64,000 bases of DNA from Epilithonimonas hungarica. GTDB taxonomy: Bacteria; Bacteroidota; Bacteroidia; Flavobacteriales; Weeksellaceae. Position 1 is the stretch's first letter; each line of letters begins with the position of its first letter. Both the position numbers and the translations under genes were made by a program. Positions 9,643 through 19,086 of the stretch are shown in pieces. The notes under the pieces are model-generated. The model was given only the letters and a program-made list of their open reading frames with translations. It had not been told where the DNA came from and did not search any database. Location: contig NZ_FNBH01000003.1 of NCBI RefSeq assembly GCF_900102265.1, positions 124,001 to 188,000 of the forward strand, given 5' to 3'.

Positions 9643-10242
9643 TTGAAACCATTTCTATTTTTTATTTTTTCAATTCTTTTAATTTCCTGCGAAGTCAAAT
9701 CTCAGGAAAACCAGGCATTTGGTTTTGTAAAATCAGAACATGATCTTTCTCAAAAAATATTGGATTTAAAAACATTCACAAAAGATTTAGATTATAATCA
9801 GGATAAAGCTTTTTTGATCGATTTTTCAATTCCGTCTTCTCAATTCCGTTTTTTTGTCATCGATTTGAAAACAGGAAAAGTTATCCAAAAAGCTTTGGTT
9901 GCGCACGGGTCTGGTTCTGAAGCTGGAAAACAAAAAGGAGGACTAAAATTCAGTAATCAAAATAATTCCCGGTGTTCATCCCTTGGGAAATATGCGATTT
10001 CAGAAAAATATAAAGGTCAATTTGGTTTGTCTTACAGATTGGACGGGTTGGATGAAACCAATAACAATGCTAGAAAACGAGCAATCGTTCTTCACAGATT
10101 AGATTGTGTTCCAGATATGGAACAAAAAAATGAAATCTGTCTAAGTTGGGGTTGCCCAATGGTTTCAGATAATTTCTTCAAGATTTTGGAGCAACATATT
10201 GATAAGTCGGATAAAAAAATAATTCTTTACGCTTATAACTGA
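9643..10242 (+). CDS. L,D-transpeptidase-like (YkuD_2) lipoprotein
   Basis: A 199-residue protein starting at TTG; this start gives a lipoprotein signal (KPFLFFIFSILLISC, Cys at about 16). The mature part has the murein L,D-transpeptidase-like catalytic family features: VAHGSGSEAG, SSLGKYAI, VLHRLDCVP and LSWGCPMVS, whose Cys near residue 171 is the predicted nucleophile. Proteins of this family modify or crosslink peptidoglycan stem peptides from the periplasmic face. The stop overlaps the radC ATG by one base. Confidence 0.8.
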   Translation: MKPFLFFIFSILLISCEVKSQENQAFGFVKSEHDLSQKILDLKTFTKDLDYNQDKAFLIDFSIPSSQFRFFVIDLKTGKVIQKALVAHGSGSEAGKQKGGLKFSNQNNSRCSSLGKYAISEKYKGQFGLSYRLDGLDETNNNARKRAIVLHRLDCVPDMEQKNEICLSWGCPMVSDNFFKILEQHIDKSDKKIILYAYN

Positions 10243-10919
10243 TGAGTATCAAGTCCCTTGCGGAAGACGACCGCCCAAGAGAAAAATTCCTGTTGAAGGG
10301 AAAAGCCGCAGTTTCGGATTCTGAACTGTTGGCCATCATCATGGGAAGTGGAAACCGTGAAGAATCTGCTGTGGAATTGGCAAGGAGAATTTTAAATTCA
10401 GTAGAGAATAATTGGCATAGACTCAGTCAGCTTTCTATAAAAGATCTGATGAAATTCAAAGGAGTAGGCGAAGCAAAAGCGATTTCTATAGCAACAGCTC
10501 TGGAAATCGGGAACAGAAGATCTCAGCAGGAAGTTTTGGAGCGGCAACAAATCTCCAACAGCAAAGATGTTTTCGAAGTTTTACAACCACATTTGTCAGA
10601 TCTGCCAACAGAAGAATTTTGGGCAGTTTTTCTGAATCATCAGAACAAAATTTTGTACAAAACCTGCCTTTTTCGAGGTGGGATTGCCAGCTCTGTGGCG
10701 GATGTAAGGGTGATTTTTAAAATGGCCTTGGAACATTTTTCCACAAGAATCATTGTGGCCCACAATCATCCAGCAGGAAGTCTGAAACCAAGTCGAGAAG
10801 ATATTAATATCACAAAAAAAATAAACGAAGCTGGTAAACTATTGGAAATAGAATTGCTCGACCATATCATCATTACGCAAAACAAATTTTACAGTTTCAA
10901 AGAAGAAGGGATTTTATAA
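10242..10919 (+). CDS. radC: RadC family JAB-domain protein
   Basis: A 225-residue chromosomal RadC. The N-terminal third contains a helix-hairpin-helix-like segment (LMKFKGVGEAKAISIATALE). The C-terminal JAB/MPN metalloprotease-like domain has E (TEEFWAVFLN), HNHPAGSLKPSRED near residue 174 and the final acidic ligand. The family is annotated as DNA repair, but its biochemical role is unsettled. It overlaps its neighbours by one base on each side, so three genes from 9643 to 11824 are cotranscribed. Confidence 0.92.
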   Translation: MSIKSLAEDDRPREKFLLKGKAAVSDSELLAIIMGSGNREESAVELARRILNSVENNWHRLSQLSIKDLMKFKGVGEAKAISIATALEIGNRRSQQEVLERQQISNSKDVFEVLQPHLSDLPTEEFWAVFLNHQNKILYKTCLFRGGIASSVADVRVIFKMALEHFSTRIIVAHNHPAGSLKPSREDINITKKINEAGKLLEIELLDHIIITQNKFYSFKEEGIL

Positions 10920-11824
10920 TGATAAAGCGACTTAAATATCAAGATATTGATTTTGATAAATATAACCGATGTATAGAAAATTCTGTTCAGAAAAAATTCT
11001 ATGCAGAACGTTTTTTTTTGGACATTAGCACAGATAAAAATTGGGAATTATTGATCTATAATGATTATGAAGCGGTAATGCCTGTCCCATTCGTGAAAAA
11101 GATGGGGATGAAAATTGTCCACAATCCGAAACTTTGCCAGCAATTGGGTGTTTTTTCTGAAACCGATTTACGAGATGTCAATGACAAGCTACACGATTAT
11201 CTTACTAAGAATTATGTCATCAGATATTATACTTACAACGACGCCAATTCTTTTTCAAAACCACTGAAAAGAAGAAATAATTTTTTGATATTTCCTGACA
11301 AGTATGAAACCGTAAGACAAAAATATTCTCCTAAAAGAAAAAGAAAACTGAGACTTGATCAGGAGGTTTTGGATAATTCAGAAATTGTTAAAAATTTTGA
11401 TTTACAATCTATTAAAGAATTCATAAGAAGCACAGGTTTAGGCGCTGACACAAAAGATATGGAGCAGTTTATTAATCTTTTTTCAAAATTTTATTTAAAT
11501 GACAAGTTGGATTTTTATGGTTTTTTCTATCATCAAAAATTGATCAATATGATTGCCGTTTACAGGGAAAAGTATTCTTTGGCATTGCTGGGCACTTATA
11601 ATGAAAGAGAATATGTCAAGTTGAGCGGATCTTCTTATTTGATAGATAAAGTGATATCTGAAAATATAGAGACCAAGATCTTCGATTTTGAAGGCAGCGA
11701 AATTCCTGCTGTAGAAGAATTTTTCCGTGGTTTTCGTCCGGAGCTAAGACCTTATCCGTGTATTCAGAATAGTAAAAAAGAAGTGTTGAAGCAGATCATT
11801 AAGAAAATACTGTTTCTTAATTAA
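10919..11824 (+). CDS. GNAT/FemAB-like acyltransferase family protein
   Basis: A 301-residue soluble protein. The C-terminal half has the order of a GNAT-type fold as seen in FemAB-like enzymes: KLDFYGFFYHQKLINMIAVY, LLGTYNEREY, then SSYLIDKVI and FDFEGSEIPAVEEFFRGF. A basic segment (SPKRKRKLRLDQE) lies before it. Related flavobacterial proteins are annotated as GNAT N-acetyltransferases. The substrate is unknown; cotranscription with the L,D-transpeptidase gene may point to peptidoglycan or envelope modification, but this is inference. Confidence 0.55.
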   Translation: MIKRLKYQDIDFDKYNRCIENSVQKKFYAERFFLDISTDKNWELLIYNDYEAVMPVPFVKKMGMKIVHNPKLCQQLGVFSETDLRDVNDKLHDYLTKNYVIRYYTYNDANSFSKPLKRRNNFLIFPDKYETVRQKYSPKRKRKLRLDQEVLDNSEIVKNFDLQSIKEFIRSTGLGADTKDMEQFINLFSKFYLNDKLDFYGFFYHQKLINMIAVYREKYSLALLGTYNEREYVKLSGSSYLIDKVISENIETKIFDFEGSEIPAVEEFFRGFRPELRPYPCIQNSKKEVLKQIIKKILFLN

Positions 11825-11874
11825 AAATTCTTTTTTAGCTCAAAAAGTCTTAGTTTTGCAAACCGATTTCAGAT

Positions 11875-12384
11875 ATGTTTGATTCAGATTATTTACCTTA
11901 CGCTGTTGCAGTTATCATCGCATTGCCTTTCTTGGTTTTTGCAAAACAATTTGTGAACAGTTTCATCAGACTTAAAAAACAGGAAATCAATTTCCTGGCA
12001 ACCAAATCTAATAGTGAAATAAAATTACAGGCCTTGGAAAGAATGACGTTGTTTTTGGAACGTCTGAAACCAGCAAACCTTGTAATGAAATTTGATAAAG
12101 ACCTTCAGCCTCACGAATTTGTTTTCCTTACTGAGAAGAATATCACCGAGGAATTTGAATACAATTCTTCTCAGCAATTATATATTTCCAGATCATCTTG
12201 GCAAGATATTCTGACGAGTAAGAGCAATGTACTTCAATTACTTCACAAGACTTATGAAGAGTTGAACGAAAACTCAAGGTTAGAGGATTTCAAAACTATT
12301 TTCTTAATGAGTTACGTCAACTCAGAAGATTATATCTCAGATACGATCGAGAATCTTAGAAAAGAACTTAACAAAATAATATAA
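11875..12384 (+). CDS. Membrane-anchored protein of unknown function
   Basis: A 169-residue protein with one N-terminal membrane segment (YAVAVIIALPFLVFAKQFV, residues 8-26) followed by a mostly helical soluble part containing LQALERMTLFLERLKPANLV and SSWQDILTSK. It looks like the small family found beside ppa in Flavobacteriia. No catalytic motif is visible. It ends 8 bp before the pyrophosphatase start. Confidence 0.7.
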   Translation: MFDSDYLPYAVAVIIALPFLVFAKQFVNSFIRLKKQEINFLATKSNSEIKLQALERMTLFLERLKPANLVMKFDKDLQPHEFVFLTEKNITEEFEYNSSQQLYISRSSWQDILTSKSNVLQLLHKTYEELNENSRLEDFKTIFLMSYVNSEDYISDTIENLRKELNKII

Positions 12385-12392
12385 AAATAAAC

Positions 12393-13004
12393 ATGATTCC
12401 TAATTTTAAAGCACATCCTTGGCATGGGATTTCTGCTGGAGAAAAATCTCCAGAGGTTGTCAATGTCTTTGTAGAAATTGTTCCTACAGATACTATAAAA
12501 TATGAAGTAGATAAAGAAACCGGATATCTTAAAGTAGACCGTCCGCAGAAGTTCTCCAACATTATTCCTGCATTGTACGGTTTTGTTCCGAGAACGTATT
12601 GCGAAGAAGAAGTTAAAAATCTAGCGGTGGCAACCGGTGCTACAGATGTTACAGAAGGTGATCATGACCCGTTGGATATCTGTGTTCTCAGTTCGCATAA
12701 TATCACTTCCGGTAATATTCTTATGGAAGCTATTCCAATCGGAGGTTTCCAGATGATTGACAAAGGAGAAGCAGATGACAAGATCATTGCTGTTTTGGTA
12801 GAAGACCAGGTTTATGGTCATATCAGAGATATTTCTGAGTTACCAAAAGCAGAGATCAATCGTTTGTTGCACTATTTCTTAAGTTATAAAAACCTGCCGA
12901 CCGAGCCTGCAAAAGTTAAAATCGATTTGGTTTATGGCGCAGATCATGCTAAGAAAGTAATCGTAGCTTCACAAAAAGATTATACAGATAATTACGCAAA
13001 GTAA
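12393..13004 (+). CDS. ppa: Inorganic pyrophosphatase (family I)
   Basis: A 203-residue cytoplasmic enzyme that hydrolyses pyrophosphate to drive biosynthesis. The signature DHDPLDICVL near residues 90-99 supplies the Mg2+-binding aspartates, with YGFVPRTYC upstream and DKIIAVLVED downstream. KYEVDKETGYLKVDRP holds the substrate-binding Lys/Arg residues. It is somewhat longer than the roughly 175-residue E. coli enzyme. A strong terminator follows. Confidence 0.95.
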   Translation: MIPNFKAHPWHGISAGEKSPEVVNVFVEIVPTDTIKYEVDKETGYLKVDRPQKFSNIIPALYGFVPRTYCEEEVKNLAVATGATDVTEGDHDPLDICVLSSHNITSGNILMEAIPIGGFQMIDKGEADDKIIAVLVEDQVYGHIRDISELPKAEINRLLHYFLSYKNLPTEPAKVKIDLVYGADHAKKVIVASQKDYTDNYAK

Positions 13005-13024
13005 TTTGTTGAAAAATAAATAAA

Positions 13025-13055
13025 AAATACCGTCTTTTTAAGATGGTATTTTTTT
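13025..13055 (+). terminator. Intrinsic terminator after ppa
   Basis: AAATACCGTCTT and AAGATGGTATTT form a 12-bp stem (one G-U pair) around a 3-nt loop, followed by a run of Ts, 20 bp after the ppa stop. Confidence 0.85.
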
Positions 13056-13178
13056 ATGATACAATAACTATGGAATCTGGAATTTTGATTTTTTTTATTT
13101 CAAAGTTTTTTTCATAAATTTTCAAAATAATTCCAACCTTTTTTAAACTATTGCATCTTTTCTTATAAAAGCCAATGT

Positions 13179-13703
13179 ATGGAATACGAAATATACATAA
13201 GATGCAGAAATAAAGACCGCAATGCGCAGCGGAAACTTTATGAAGAATATGCAGGACGATTCTTCGCAACCTGCAAACGTTACCTGAAAAACGACGAAGA
13301 TGCGGAAGAAGTTTTGGCAGATTCTTTCTACATTATTTTCACAAAGCTGGAACAACTCAAAGATTTTCAGGTTTTCGATGCCTGGGCAAAGAAGATTGTC
13401 GTGAATCAATGTCTCCAAAAGCTTCGCAAGAAACAGCCATTCTCAATTTCTATTGAAGAGAATTTTGTGGACCTACCAGATCCTGAACCGGAAAACGCTG
13501 GTGAGGAGAAAGGGATTTTGTCTCTTCTTAATTTCCTTCCGGAAGGCTGTCGCACGATTTTCAATCTGTTTGCAATGGAAGGTTACCCTCACAAAGAAAT
13601 TGCTCAGATGCTTTCCATCTCGGAAGGGACTTCCAAATCCCAAGTGAATTTTGCCCGCAAAAAATTGCAGGAACTAGTGAAGCTTCAAACGATTAATTCT
13701 TAA
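13179..13703 (+). CDS. ECF-type RNA polymerase sigma factor
   Basis: A 174-residue sigma-70 family factor. Region 2 spans about residues 10-80 (KDRNAQRKLYEEYAGRFF, then NDEDAEEVLADSFYIIF and FDAWAKKIVVNQC), and region 4 spans 118-168 with LPEGCRTIFNLFAMEGYPHKE and the recognition helix SEGTSKSQVNFARKKL. It directs RNA polymerase to a small regulon. The gene at 13715, 11 bp downstream, starts with an anti-sigma-like cytoplasmic segment and a membrane helix, so it is the likely partner. Confidence 0.92.
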   Translation: MEYEIYIRCRNKDRNAQRKLYEEYAGRFFATCKRYLKNDEDAEEVLADSFYIIFTKLEQLKDFQVFDAWAKKIVVNQCLQKLRKKQPFSISIEENFVDLPDPEPENAGEEKGILSLLNFLPEGCRTIFNLFAMEGYPHKEIAQMLSISEGTSKSQVNFARKKLQELVKLQTINS

Positions 13704-13714
13704 AGTTTAAAAAA

Positions 13715-15865
13715 ATGGAAAATCAAGATATCGATAAAATGTTCAACGATGCTGGGAAATCTGCAGAAGAAAATCCAACATTTCCTGCTTTTGAAAAAGT
13801 TTGGGAAAAAGTTGAAGAGAAATTAGATAAAAAAGAACAAAAGAAAAGAATCATCCCGATTTGGTTGCCTTACGGAATTGCTGCAGGATTGGCTTTGACA
13901 TTTGGTATTTTATATTTTATGAATGACGATAAAGCTAAAATAGAACCTCAAATTGCATCAAAAAATTATGGGAAACCAATCAATCCAAACCAATCAGAAA
14001 TCCCTAAGAAAGTTGAAGAAATCAATAAAACATTTGAAGAGAATTTGGTAAAAAATCCAATTAAACCAGCTGAGGAAAAAGAGATTATTGCTTATCACGA
14101 AGTTGATTCTAAGAAAGATAAAATAGACTTGGAAGTTCAAAAAAAGAGAAATGATGAGATTTTTATGCAGAAACAATCGGTCGCTATTTTTGACGAAAAA
14201 TATATTAAAAAGAAAGATTCAGAAACTCCGCCACCACCAATTTCGAAGAAATTGGAAACGTCTTCCGGAATTGCTGAGAATTATGCTTATGATGAAAGAA
14301 AAGTCGAAACTGTAAAAGCTAAATCGGCTTATTTTTCAGAAGTTAGTTCGGCATTAGAAGGAAAAGCTGCCGGCCTTGCAATTTCGCATGGTGTCAGAAC
14401 TTCAGGAAGTTCTTCAAAAAGTTATAATAAAGATATTGAAGAAGTAGTTGTAGTAGGTTACAAAAAAACTTTTTGGCAAAAACTATTCAAAAAATCACAA
14501 AACAAAGTTCCAATCACTGAAATCGAAAAAGAATTACCTGAAGCAGGAAAACTAACCGCAGGCGAAGTCAATGATTTTTCCAAATGGGATTATTGGCAGG
14601 ATATTGCAGTCCCAATTCTTGACCAATATAAAAATACCTGGAAATTTTTCCCAGATAGAAGAGTTTCTGTACAATTAACCAATTTTGATAACAATCCAAT
14701 TATCGGAAAGAAATTAAAATTAATCGATGATAAAAAAGAAGTGGTTTGGGAAAGCGTGACAGATAATCGTGGAAATGCAGAATTGTGGATTTCTTCATTA
14801 ATAGATCAAAAATTAAATTCACAACAATATTCTATTATTGATGAAGACGGAAATATTTTGTCAAATAATCCAAAAGAATTCCGAACCGGTCAGAATTTGA
14901 TCAAGATCAATGAAAGTTGCATAGGAAAAAGACCTTTGGATTTGGTTTTTGTGGTCGATGCAACGGGTTCTATGGGCGACGAAATCAATTATCTGAAGTC
15001 AGAATTACTGGATGTTTTGGAAAAAGTTGAATCTAATCTGAAGAATACCAATGTAAGATATGGCTCTGTTTTTTATCGTGATAACGGTGATGAGTATGTG
15101 ACCAGGAAATTTGATTTTTCTAATAATGCAGAAAACTTGATCAATTTCATTAAAAAACAAGATGCAGATGGAGGAGGAGACACACCGGAAGCAGTCGTGG
15201 AAGCTATGGAATCATCAATTGATCGATTGGATTGGAGCAACGAAAATTCAACAAAAATAATGTTCCTTCTTCTGGATGCTCCGCCACACTTGTCGGATGG
15301 GAACATTGAAAAACTCCATCAAAAAATTAAGTCAGCTTCCGAAAAAGGAATCACGATCATCCCAATTGCCGCAAGTGATACGGATAAACAAACGGAATAT
15401 CTGATGCGTACATTCGCCCTGCTTACGAACGGAACTTATACATTTTTAACCAATGACAGCGGAATTGGCAACAATCATATCAAGCCAACGGCGAGTGAAT
15501 ATGAGGTTGAAAAATTGAATGATCTGTTGTTGAGATTAATTCTTCAACGCTCAACAGTTCCTGATTGTAAAAATGGTGTTACGAAAGAGTATATCAATAA
15601 AAAATTGGAGATAGAAAGTTTGGATAAGAAGGGTTTTTCGACCAAAATCTATCCGAATCCGACAAAAGGTGTTTTCAAAATTGATGCAAATCGAGATATC
15701 GAAGAATTTGTTCTATATGATTATACAGGCAAGATATTATTAAGGAAAAATAATTTGGGCAAAGGCTCTAATTCATTTGATATTTCAGAGTATCCTCAAA
15801 GTGTTTATCTTGTACGATTGAAATATGGAACAGAATCAGAAACATTCAAATTGATAAAAAACTAA
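13715..15865 (+). CDS. Membrane vWA protein with T9SS-type C-terminal domain
   Basis: A 716-residue protein with an unusual architecture. Residues 1-43 are cytoplasmic and charged, like flavobacterial anti-sigma factors; 44-67 is a single membrane helix. Around 211 is SALEGKAAGLAI, like the plug of SusC-type receptors, and near 241 is IEEVVVVGYKK, like their TonB-box region. A vWA domain begins at LDLVFVVDATGSMGDE (near 408) with a DxTGS MIDAS and DADGGGDTPEA. The last 75 residues (YPNPTKGVFKI...LYDYTGKIL...VYLVRLKY) are a type A T9SS sorting-like domain. Coupling to the ECF sigma factor suggests envelope sensing. No cleavable signal peptide is seen, so secretion is doubtful. Confidence 0.75.
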   Translation: MENQDIDKMFNDAGKSAEENPTFPAFEKVWEKVEEKLDKKEQKKRIIPIWLPYGIAAGLALTFGILYFMNDDKAKIEPQIASKNYGKPINPNQSEIPKKVEEINKTFEENLVKNPIKPAEEKEIIAYHEVDSKKDKIDLEVQKKRNDEIFMQKQSVAIFDEKYIKKKDSETPPPPISKKLETSSGIAENYAYDERKVETVKAKSAYFSEVSSALEGKAAGLAISHGVRTSGSSSKSYNKDIEEVVVVGYKKTFWQKLFKKSQNKVPITEIEKELPEAGKLTAGEVNDFSKWDYWQDIAVPILDQYKNTWKFFPDRRVSVQLTNFDNNPIIGKKLKLIDDKKEVVWESVTDNRGNAELWISSLIDQKLNSQQYSIIDEDGNILSNNPKEFRTGQNLIKINESCIGKRPLDLVFVVDATGSMGDEINYLKSELLDVLEKVESNLKNTNVRYGSVFYRDNGDEYVTRKFDFSNNAENLINFIKKQDADGGGDTPEAVVEAMESSIDRLDWSNENSTKIMFLLLDAPPHLSDGNIEKLHQKIKSASEKGITIIPIAASDTDKQTEYLMRTFALLTNGTYTFLTNDSGIGNNHIKPTASEYEVEKLNDLLLRLILQRSTVPDCKNGVTKEYINKKLEIESLDKKGFSTKIYPNPTKGVFKIDANRDIEEFVLYDYTGKILLRKNNLGKGSNSFDISEYPQSVYLVRLKYGTESETFKLIKN

Positions 15866-15870
15866 ATTAC

Positions 15871-15896
15871 AAAAGCAACTCCAAGAGTTGCTTTTT
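15871..15896 (+). terminator. Intrinsic terminator after the vWA gene
   Basis: AAAAGCAACTC and GAGTTGCTTTT pair perfectly over a 3-nt loop and run into Ts, just after the stop at 15865. Confidence 0.85.
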
Positions 15897-15951
15897 GTCA
15901 TATTATGCTTTCAATAATTTTCCGTAAATTCGCTAAAATTTTTTAATCACA

Positions 15952-17343
15952 ATGAACTACGATATTATTGTTATTGGAAGTGGACCTGGCGGTTATGTGA
16001 CTGCAATCAGAGCTGCTCAATTGGGTTTCAAAACAGCCATCATCGAAAAAGAAAATCTTGGAGGGATCTGCCTTAACTGGGGTTGTATCCCTACAAAAGC
16101 ATTATTGAAATCTGCTCACGTTTTCAATTATTTGAAACACGCTGAGGATTATGGTCTTAATAAAGTGGAAAATCCAGGATTTGACTTTACTAAAGTTATC
16201 CAAAGAAGTAGAGGTGTAGCTTCTAAAATGAGCGGTGGAATTTCTTTCTTGATGAAGAAAAACAAAATCGATGTCATTATGGGGACTGCCACTGTGAAAG
16301 CTGGTAAAAAAGTAACTGTTGTAGATGCGGAAGGAAAATCAACAGAATATTCCGGAACTAATATCATCATTGCCACCGGGGCTCGTTCAAGAGAACTGCC
16401 AAACCTTCCTCAGGATGGTAAAAAAGTGATCGGATACAGACAGGCATTGTCTCTTCCTGAACAGCCAAAATCTATGATTGTTGTAGGTTCTGGTGCTATC
16501 GGAATTGAGTTTGCTGATTTTTATAATTCCATGGGAACCAAAGTTACTGTGGTGGAGTTTTTACCAAACATTGTTCCTTTGGAGGATGAGGAAGTTTCAA
16601 AACATGTTGAGAAGTCTCTGAAAAAAGCAGGTATCGAAATAATGACCAACGCTTCTGTGGAATCTGTTGATACTTCAGGAAATGGTGTGAAGGCAAAAGT
16701 GAAAACTGCAACTGGAGAGATCATGCTTGAAGCTGATATTCTTCTTTCCGCTGTCGGAATTGCTGCAAACATAGAAGGAATCGGGCTGGAAGCAGTTGGA
16801 ATCAAAACTGAAAAAGGAAAAGTTTTGGTTAATGAATGGTATCAGACTTCTGTTCCTGGATATTACGCAATTGGAGATATCATCCCAACTCAGGCTTTGG
16901 CTCACGTGGCTTCTGCAGAAGGAATTACTTGTGTTGAGAAGATCAAAGGTCTTCATGTTGAAGCGATTGATTACGCAAATATCCCAGGTTGTACCTATTG
17001 CCATCCGGAAATTGCTTCTGTTGGTTTGACAGAAAAGCAGGCCAAAGAAAAAGGTTACGAGATCAAAGTTGGCAAATTCCCTTTTTCAGCATCTGGAAAA
17101 GCTACGGCTAATGGTGATGTTGACGGATTCATCAAAGTGATCTTCGATGCTAAATATGGTGAGTGGCTTGGTTGCCATATGGTTGGTGACGGCGTAACGG
17201 ATATGATTGCAGAAGCAGTTGTAGCAAGAAGATTAGAGACAACTGGTCATGATATCATCAAATCAATCCATCCACACCCGACATTGTCAGAATCTATTAT
17301 GGAGGCTGCTGCTGCTGCTTATGGAGAGGTGATCCATATCTAA
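15952..17343 (+). CDS. lpdA: Dihydrolipoyl dehydrogenase
   Basis: A 463-residue E3 subunit that reoxidises dihydrolipoamide for the pyruvate and 2-oxoacid dehydrogenase complexes. The FAD-binding GSGPGGY is at residues 9-15, the redox disulfide at C40 and C45 (GGICLNWGCIPTK), the NAD-binding GSGAIGIEFADFY near 183, and the C-terminal catalytic His-Glu pair in HPHPTLSE. Full length. The complex's other subunits are not adjacent; the gene is bounded by terminators and is probably monocistronic. Confidence 0.95.
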   Translation: MNYDIIVIGSGPGGYVTAIRAAQLGFKTAIIEKENLGGICLNWGCIPTKALLKSAHVFNYLKHAEDYGLNKVENPGFDFTKVIQRSRGVASKMSGGISFLMKKNKIDVIMGTATVKAGKKVTVVDAEGKSTEYSGTNIIIATGARSRELPNLPQDGKKVIGYRQALSLPEQPKSMIVVGSGAIGIEFADFYNSMGTKVTVVEFLPNIVPLEDEEVSKHVEKSLKKAGIEIMTNASVESVDTSGNGVKAKVKTATGEIMLEADILLSAVGIAANIEGIGLEAVGIKTEKGKVLVNEWYQTSVPGYYAIGDIIPTQALAHVASAEGITCVEKIKGLHVEAIDYANIPGCTYCHPEIASVGLTEKQAKEKGYEIKVGKFPFSASGKATANGDVDGFIKVIFDAKYGEWLGCHMVGDGVTDMIAEAVVARRLETTGHDIIKSIHPHPTLSESIMEAAAAAYGEVIHI

Positions 17344-17368
17344 TAAGAATAACATAATATTCATATAT

Positions 17369-17398
17369 AAAAACCGTAGAATTTTCTACGGTTTTTTT
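17369..17398 (+). terminator. Intrinsic terminator after lpdA
   Basis: AAACCGTAGA and TCTACGGTTT form a 10-bp stem with a short loop, followed by a T-run; 26 bp after the lpdA stop and 11 bp before the patatin ATG. Confidence 0.85.
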
Positions 17399-17409
17399 AA
17401 TTTTACTCA

Positions 17410-18213
17410 ATGGGAAATTCAAAGATAGGATTGGTACTTTCAGGAGGCGGAACACGTGGGTTGGCTCACGCCGGGGTTTTGAAGTTTCTTAAAGAGAAAA
17501 ATATTGAACCTGATATTCTTTCTTGTTGTAGTGCTGGTTCCATCGTAGGTTCTCTTTATGCTTTTGGAAAATCACCAGAAGAGATTTTAGATTTTTTTCA
17601 GTCGGTTTACTTTTTCAATTGGAAACATTTTACATTCAACCAACCAGGTTTGGTTTCCTCAGCAATTTTTTCAACCTACCTCAATCCCATTTTTGAGGAA
17701 ATGACTATAGGGGATTTGAGTAAAGACGTCAGAATTGTTGCTACGGAACTTATTACAGGACAGCAAAAAGTTTTTGAGAAAAATTATAAAGTGGTTGACG
17801 CTATCATTGCCTCGTCTTGCATTCCGGGGATTTCCACACCATATTTTATAGGCAAAGAAATGTACAGTGACGGAGGGGTTTTGAACAATTTTCCTGCGGA
17901 TGTCATTCATAACGAATGTGATAAGATGATTGGCGTTTATGTTACACCGCCGCAGGATGTGGAACTGAATGATCTCAGAAGTATCCGTTCTGTTACAACC
18001 CGTGCCTATGAACTGTTGTCTCACAGAACAGAGATATATAAATTTGCGTTTTGCGATTGGTTCATCACATCCAAAAAACTTTCAAAATATGGAACTTTTG
18101 AAAGAAAACCACAAAGGTTAGAAGAAATTTTCCAAATCGGTTATGAAGAAGCAAAACGGACTTTCTCCGAGAATGAAGAAGATTTTATTTCAATTTTTTC
18201 AAAAAAGGAATGA
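17410..18213 (+). CDS. Patatin-like phospholipase (RssA/NTE type)
   Basis: A 267-residue cytoplasmic esterase. The oxyanion-hole motif GGGTRGLAHAG is at residues 12-21, the nucleophile elbow CCSAGS at 39-44, and the catalytic Asp in DGGVLNNFP near 154. The usual GxSxG elbow begins with Cys in place of the first Gly (C-C-S-A-G), a mild deviation. The family hydrolyses lysophospholipids or other acyl esters. The 3' end overlaps the convergent hydrolase gene by 29 bp. Confidence 0.88.
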   Translation: MGNSKIGLVLSGGGTRGLAHAGVLKFLKEKNIEPDILSCCSAGSIVGSLYAFGKSPEEILDFFQSVYFFNWKHFTFNQPGLVSSAIFSTYLNPIFEEMTIGDLSKDVRIVATELITGQQKVFEKNYKVVDAIIASSCIPGISTPYFIGKEMYSDGGVLNNFPADVIHNECDKMIGVYVTPPQDVELNDLRSIRSVTTRAYELLSHRTEIYKFAFCDWFITSKKLSKYGTFERKPQRLEEIFQIGYEEAKRTFSENEEDFISIFSKKE

Positions 18214-18982
18214 TGGTTTGCCAATTCTCTTCAGCATCGTCATAAAAGGAAGAAAGTGTAAATGTACCGTGGTGCCCAGCAGTTTTTGAAGGAAGGTAGA
18301 AATCTTTTTTTGTTTCTAATGCATTGTATATGGGTCTCCAATTGGATTCTTCGTTTCTTGCAGAAGAGATATAAACCGGGATTTTGACATCTTTTGCAAA
18401 AGTAGAAATGCTCTTATTTTCAATTTTGAAATATTCCCCAGGAGAGTAAGCGATAAGGGCCTTGTAATCTGATGGGTGTTTTGCAGCCATGTAAAACCCT
18501 AACGATGCCGAATAAGAGCTACCCCAATAGATTATTTTCTTTGCTTTTAATTTGTTTTTAGCATAGTAGTAAGTTGCTTCCAGATCAGGGATGACATCTG
18601 TAAATGCGGTAGATTTTCCTTTTTTCAAAGCCTCCTTTTGGGTAAGATTAATAACATGATTTACCATATCCCCGGATCTAAGGTCGACAGCTAAAACATT
18701 GAAACCTAGCTCGACCAACCTGGGAGCGATATTCCTAAAAGCTCCTCTGCTGAAACCTGCCTGATGATAAAGGATGATCAATGGGCTTCGCTTTCCATTG
18801 CCTGAATAATAGTCAGCATAAACCGTCAACTCATCGGAAGTTGGAAAATTTATGGTTTTGTAAGTATGATGTTTTACATTAAGGATTTCAGAAGAATGAT
18901 TGACAGAAACTGATGCGGTCGATGAGCAACCACACAAACAATTTATAAGTAGGATCCAAAGTATGAAATTAAAACCTTTCAT
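18185..18982 (-). CDS. Alpha/beta hydrolase lipoprotein
   Basis: A 265-residue protein with a lipoprotein signal (ILWILLINCLCGCSS, Cys near 19). The body is an alpha/beta hydrolase of the dienelactone hydrolase/prolyl oligopeptidase type: LIILYHQAGFSRGAF (oxyanion region), LAVDLRSGD, the nucleophile elbow WGSSYSAS near residue 155 (the last Gly of GxSxG is Ser here), and the catalytic His in SKTAGHHGTF near 237. Substrate unknown. It is convergent with and overlaps the patatin gene. Confidence 0.75.
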   Translation of the reverse strand: MKGFNFILWILLINCLCGCSSTASVSVNHSSEILNVKHHTYKTINFPTSDELTVYADYYSGNGKRSPLIILYHQAGFSRGAFRNIAPRLVELGFNVLAVDLRSGDMVNHVINLTQKEALKKGKSTAFTDVIPDLEATYYYAKNKLKAKKIIYWGSSYSASLGFYMAAKHPSDYKALIAYSPGEYFKIENKSISTFAKDVKIPVYISSARNEESNWRPIYNALETKKDFYLPSKTAGHHGTFTLSSFYDDAEENWQTIIPFLKKLK

Positions 18983-19086
18983 CGGGACGTAATTAAATTG
19001 TTATCTGACTATTTTCAAATATTATTTTATATTATTCAAATGTAATTGTTTATTTTTAATTATTTGTAAAGTAAAATTAAATTATT

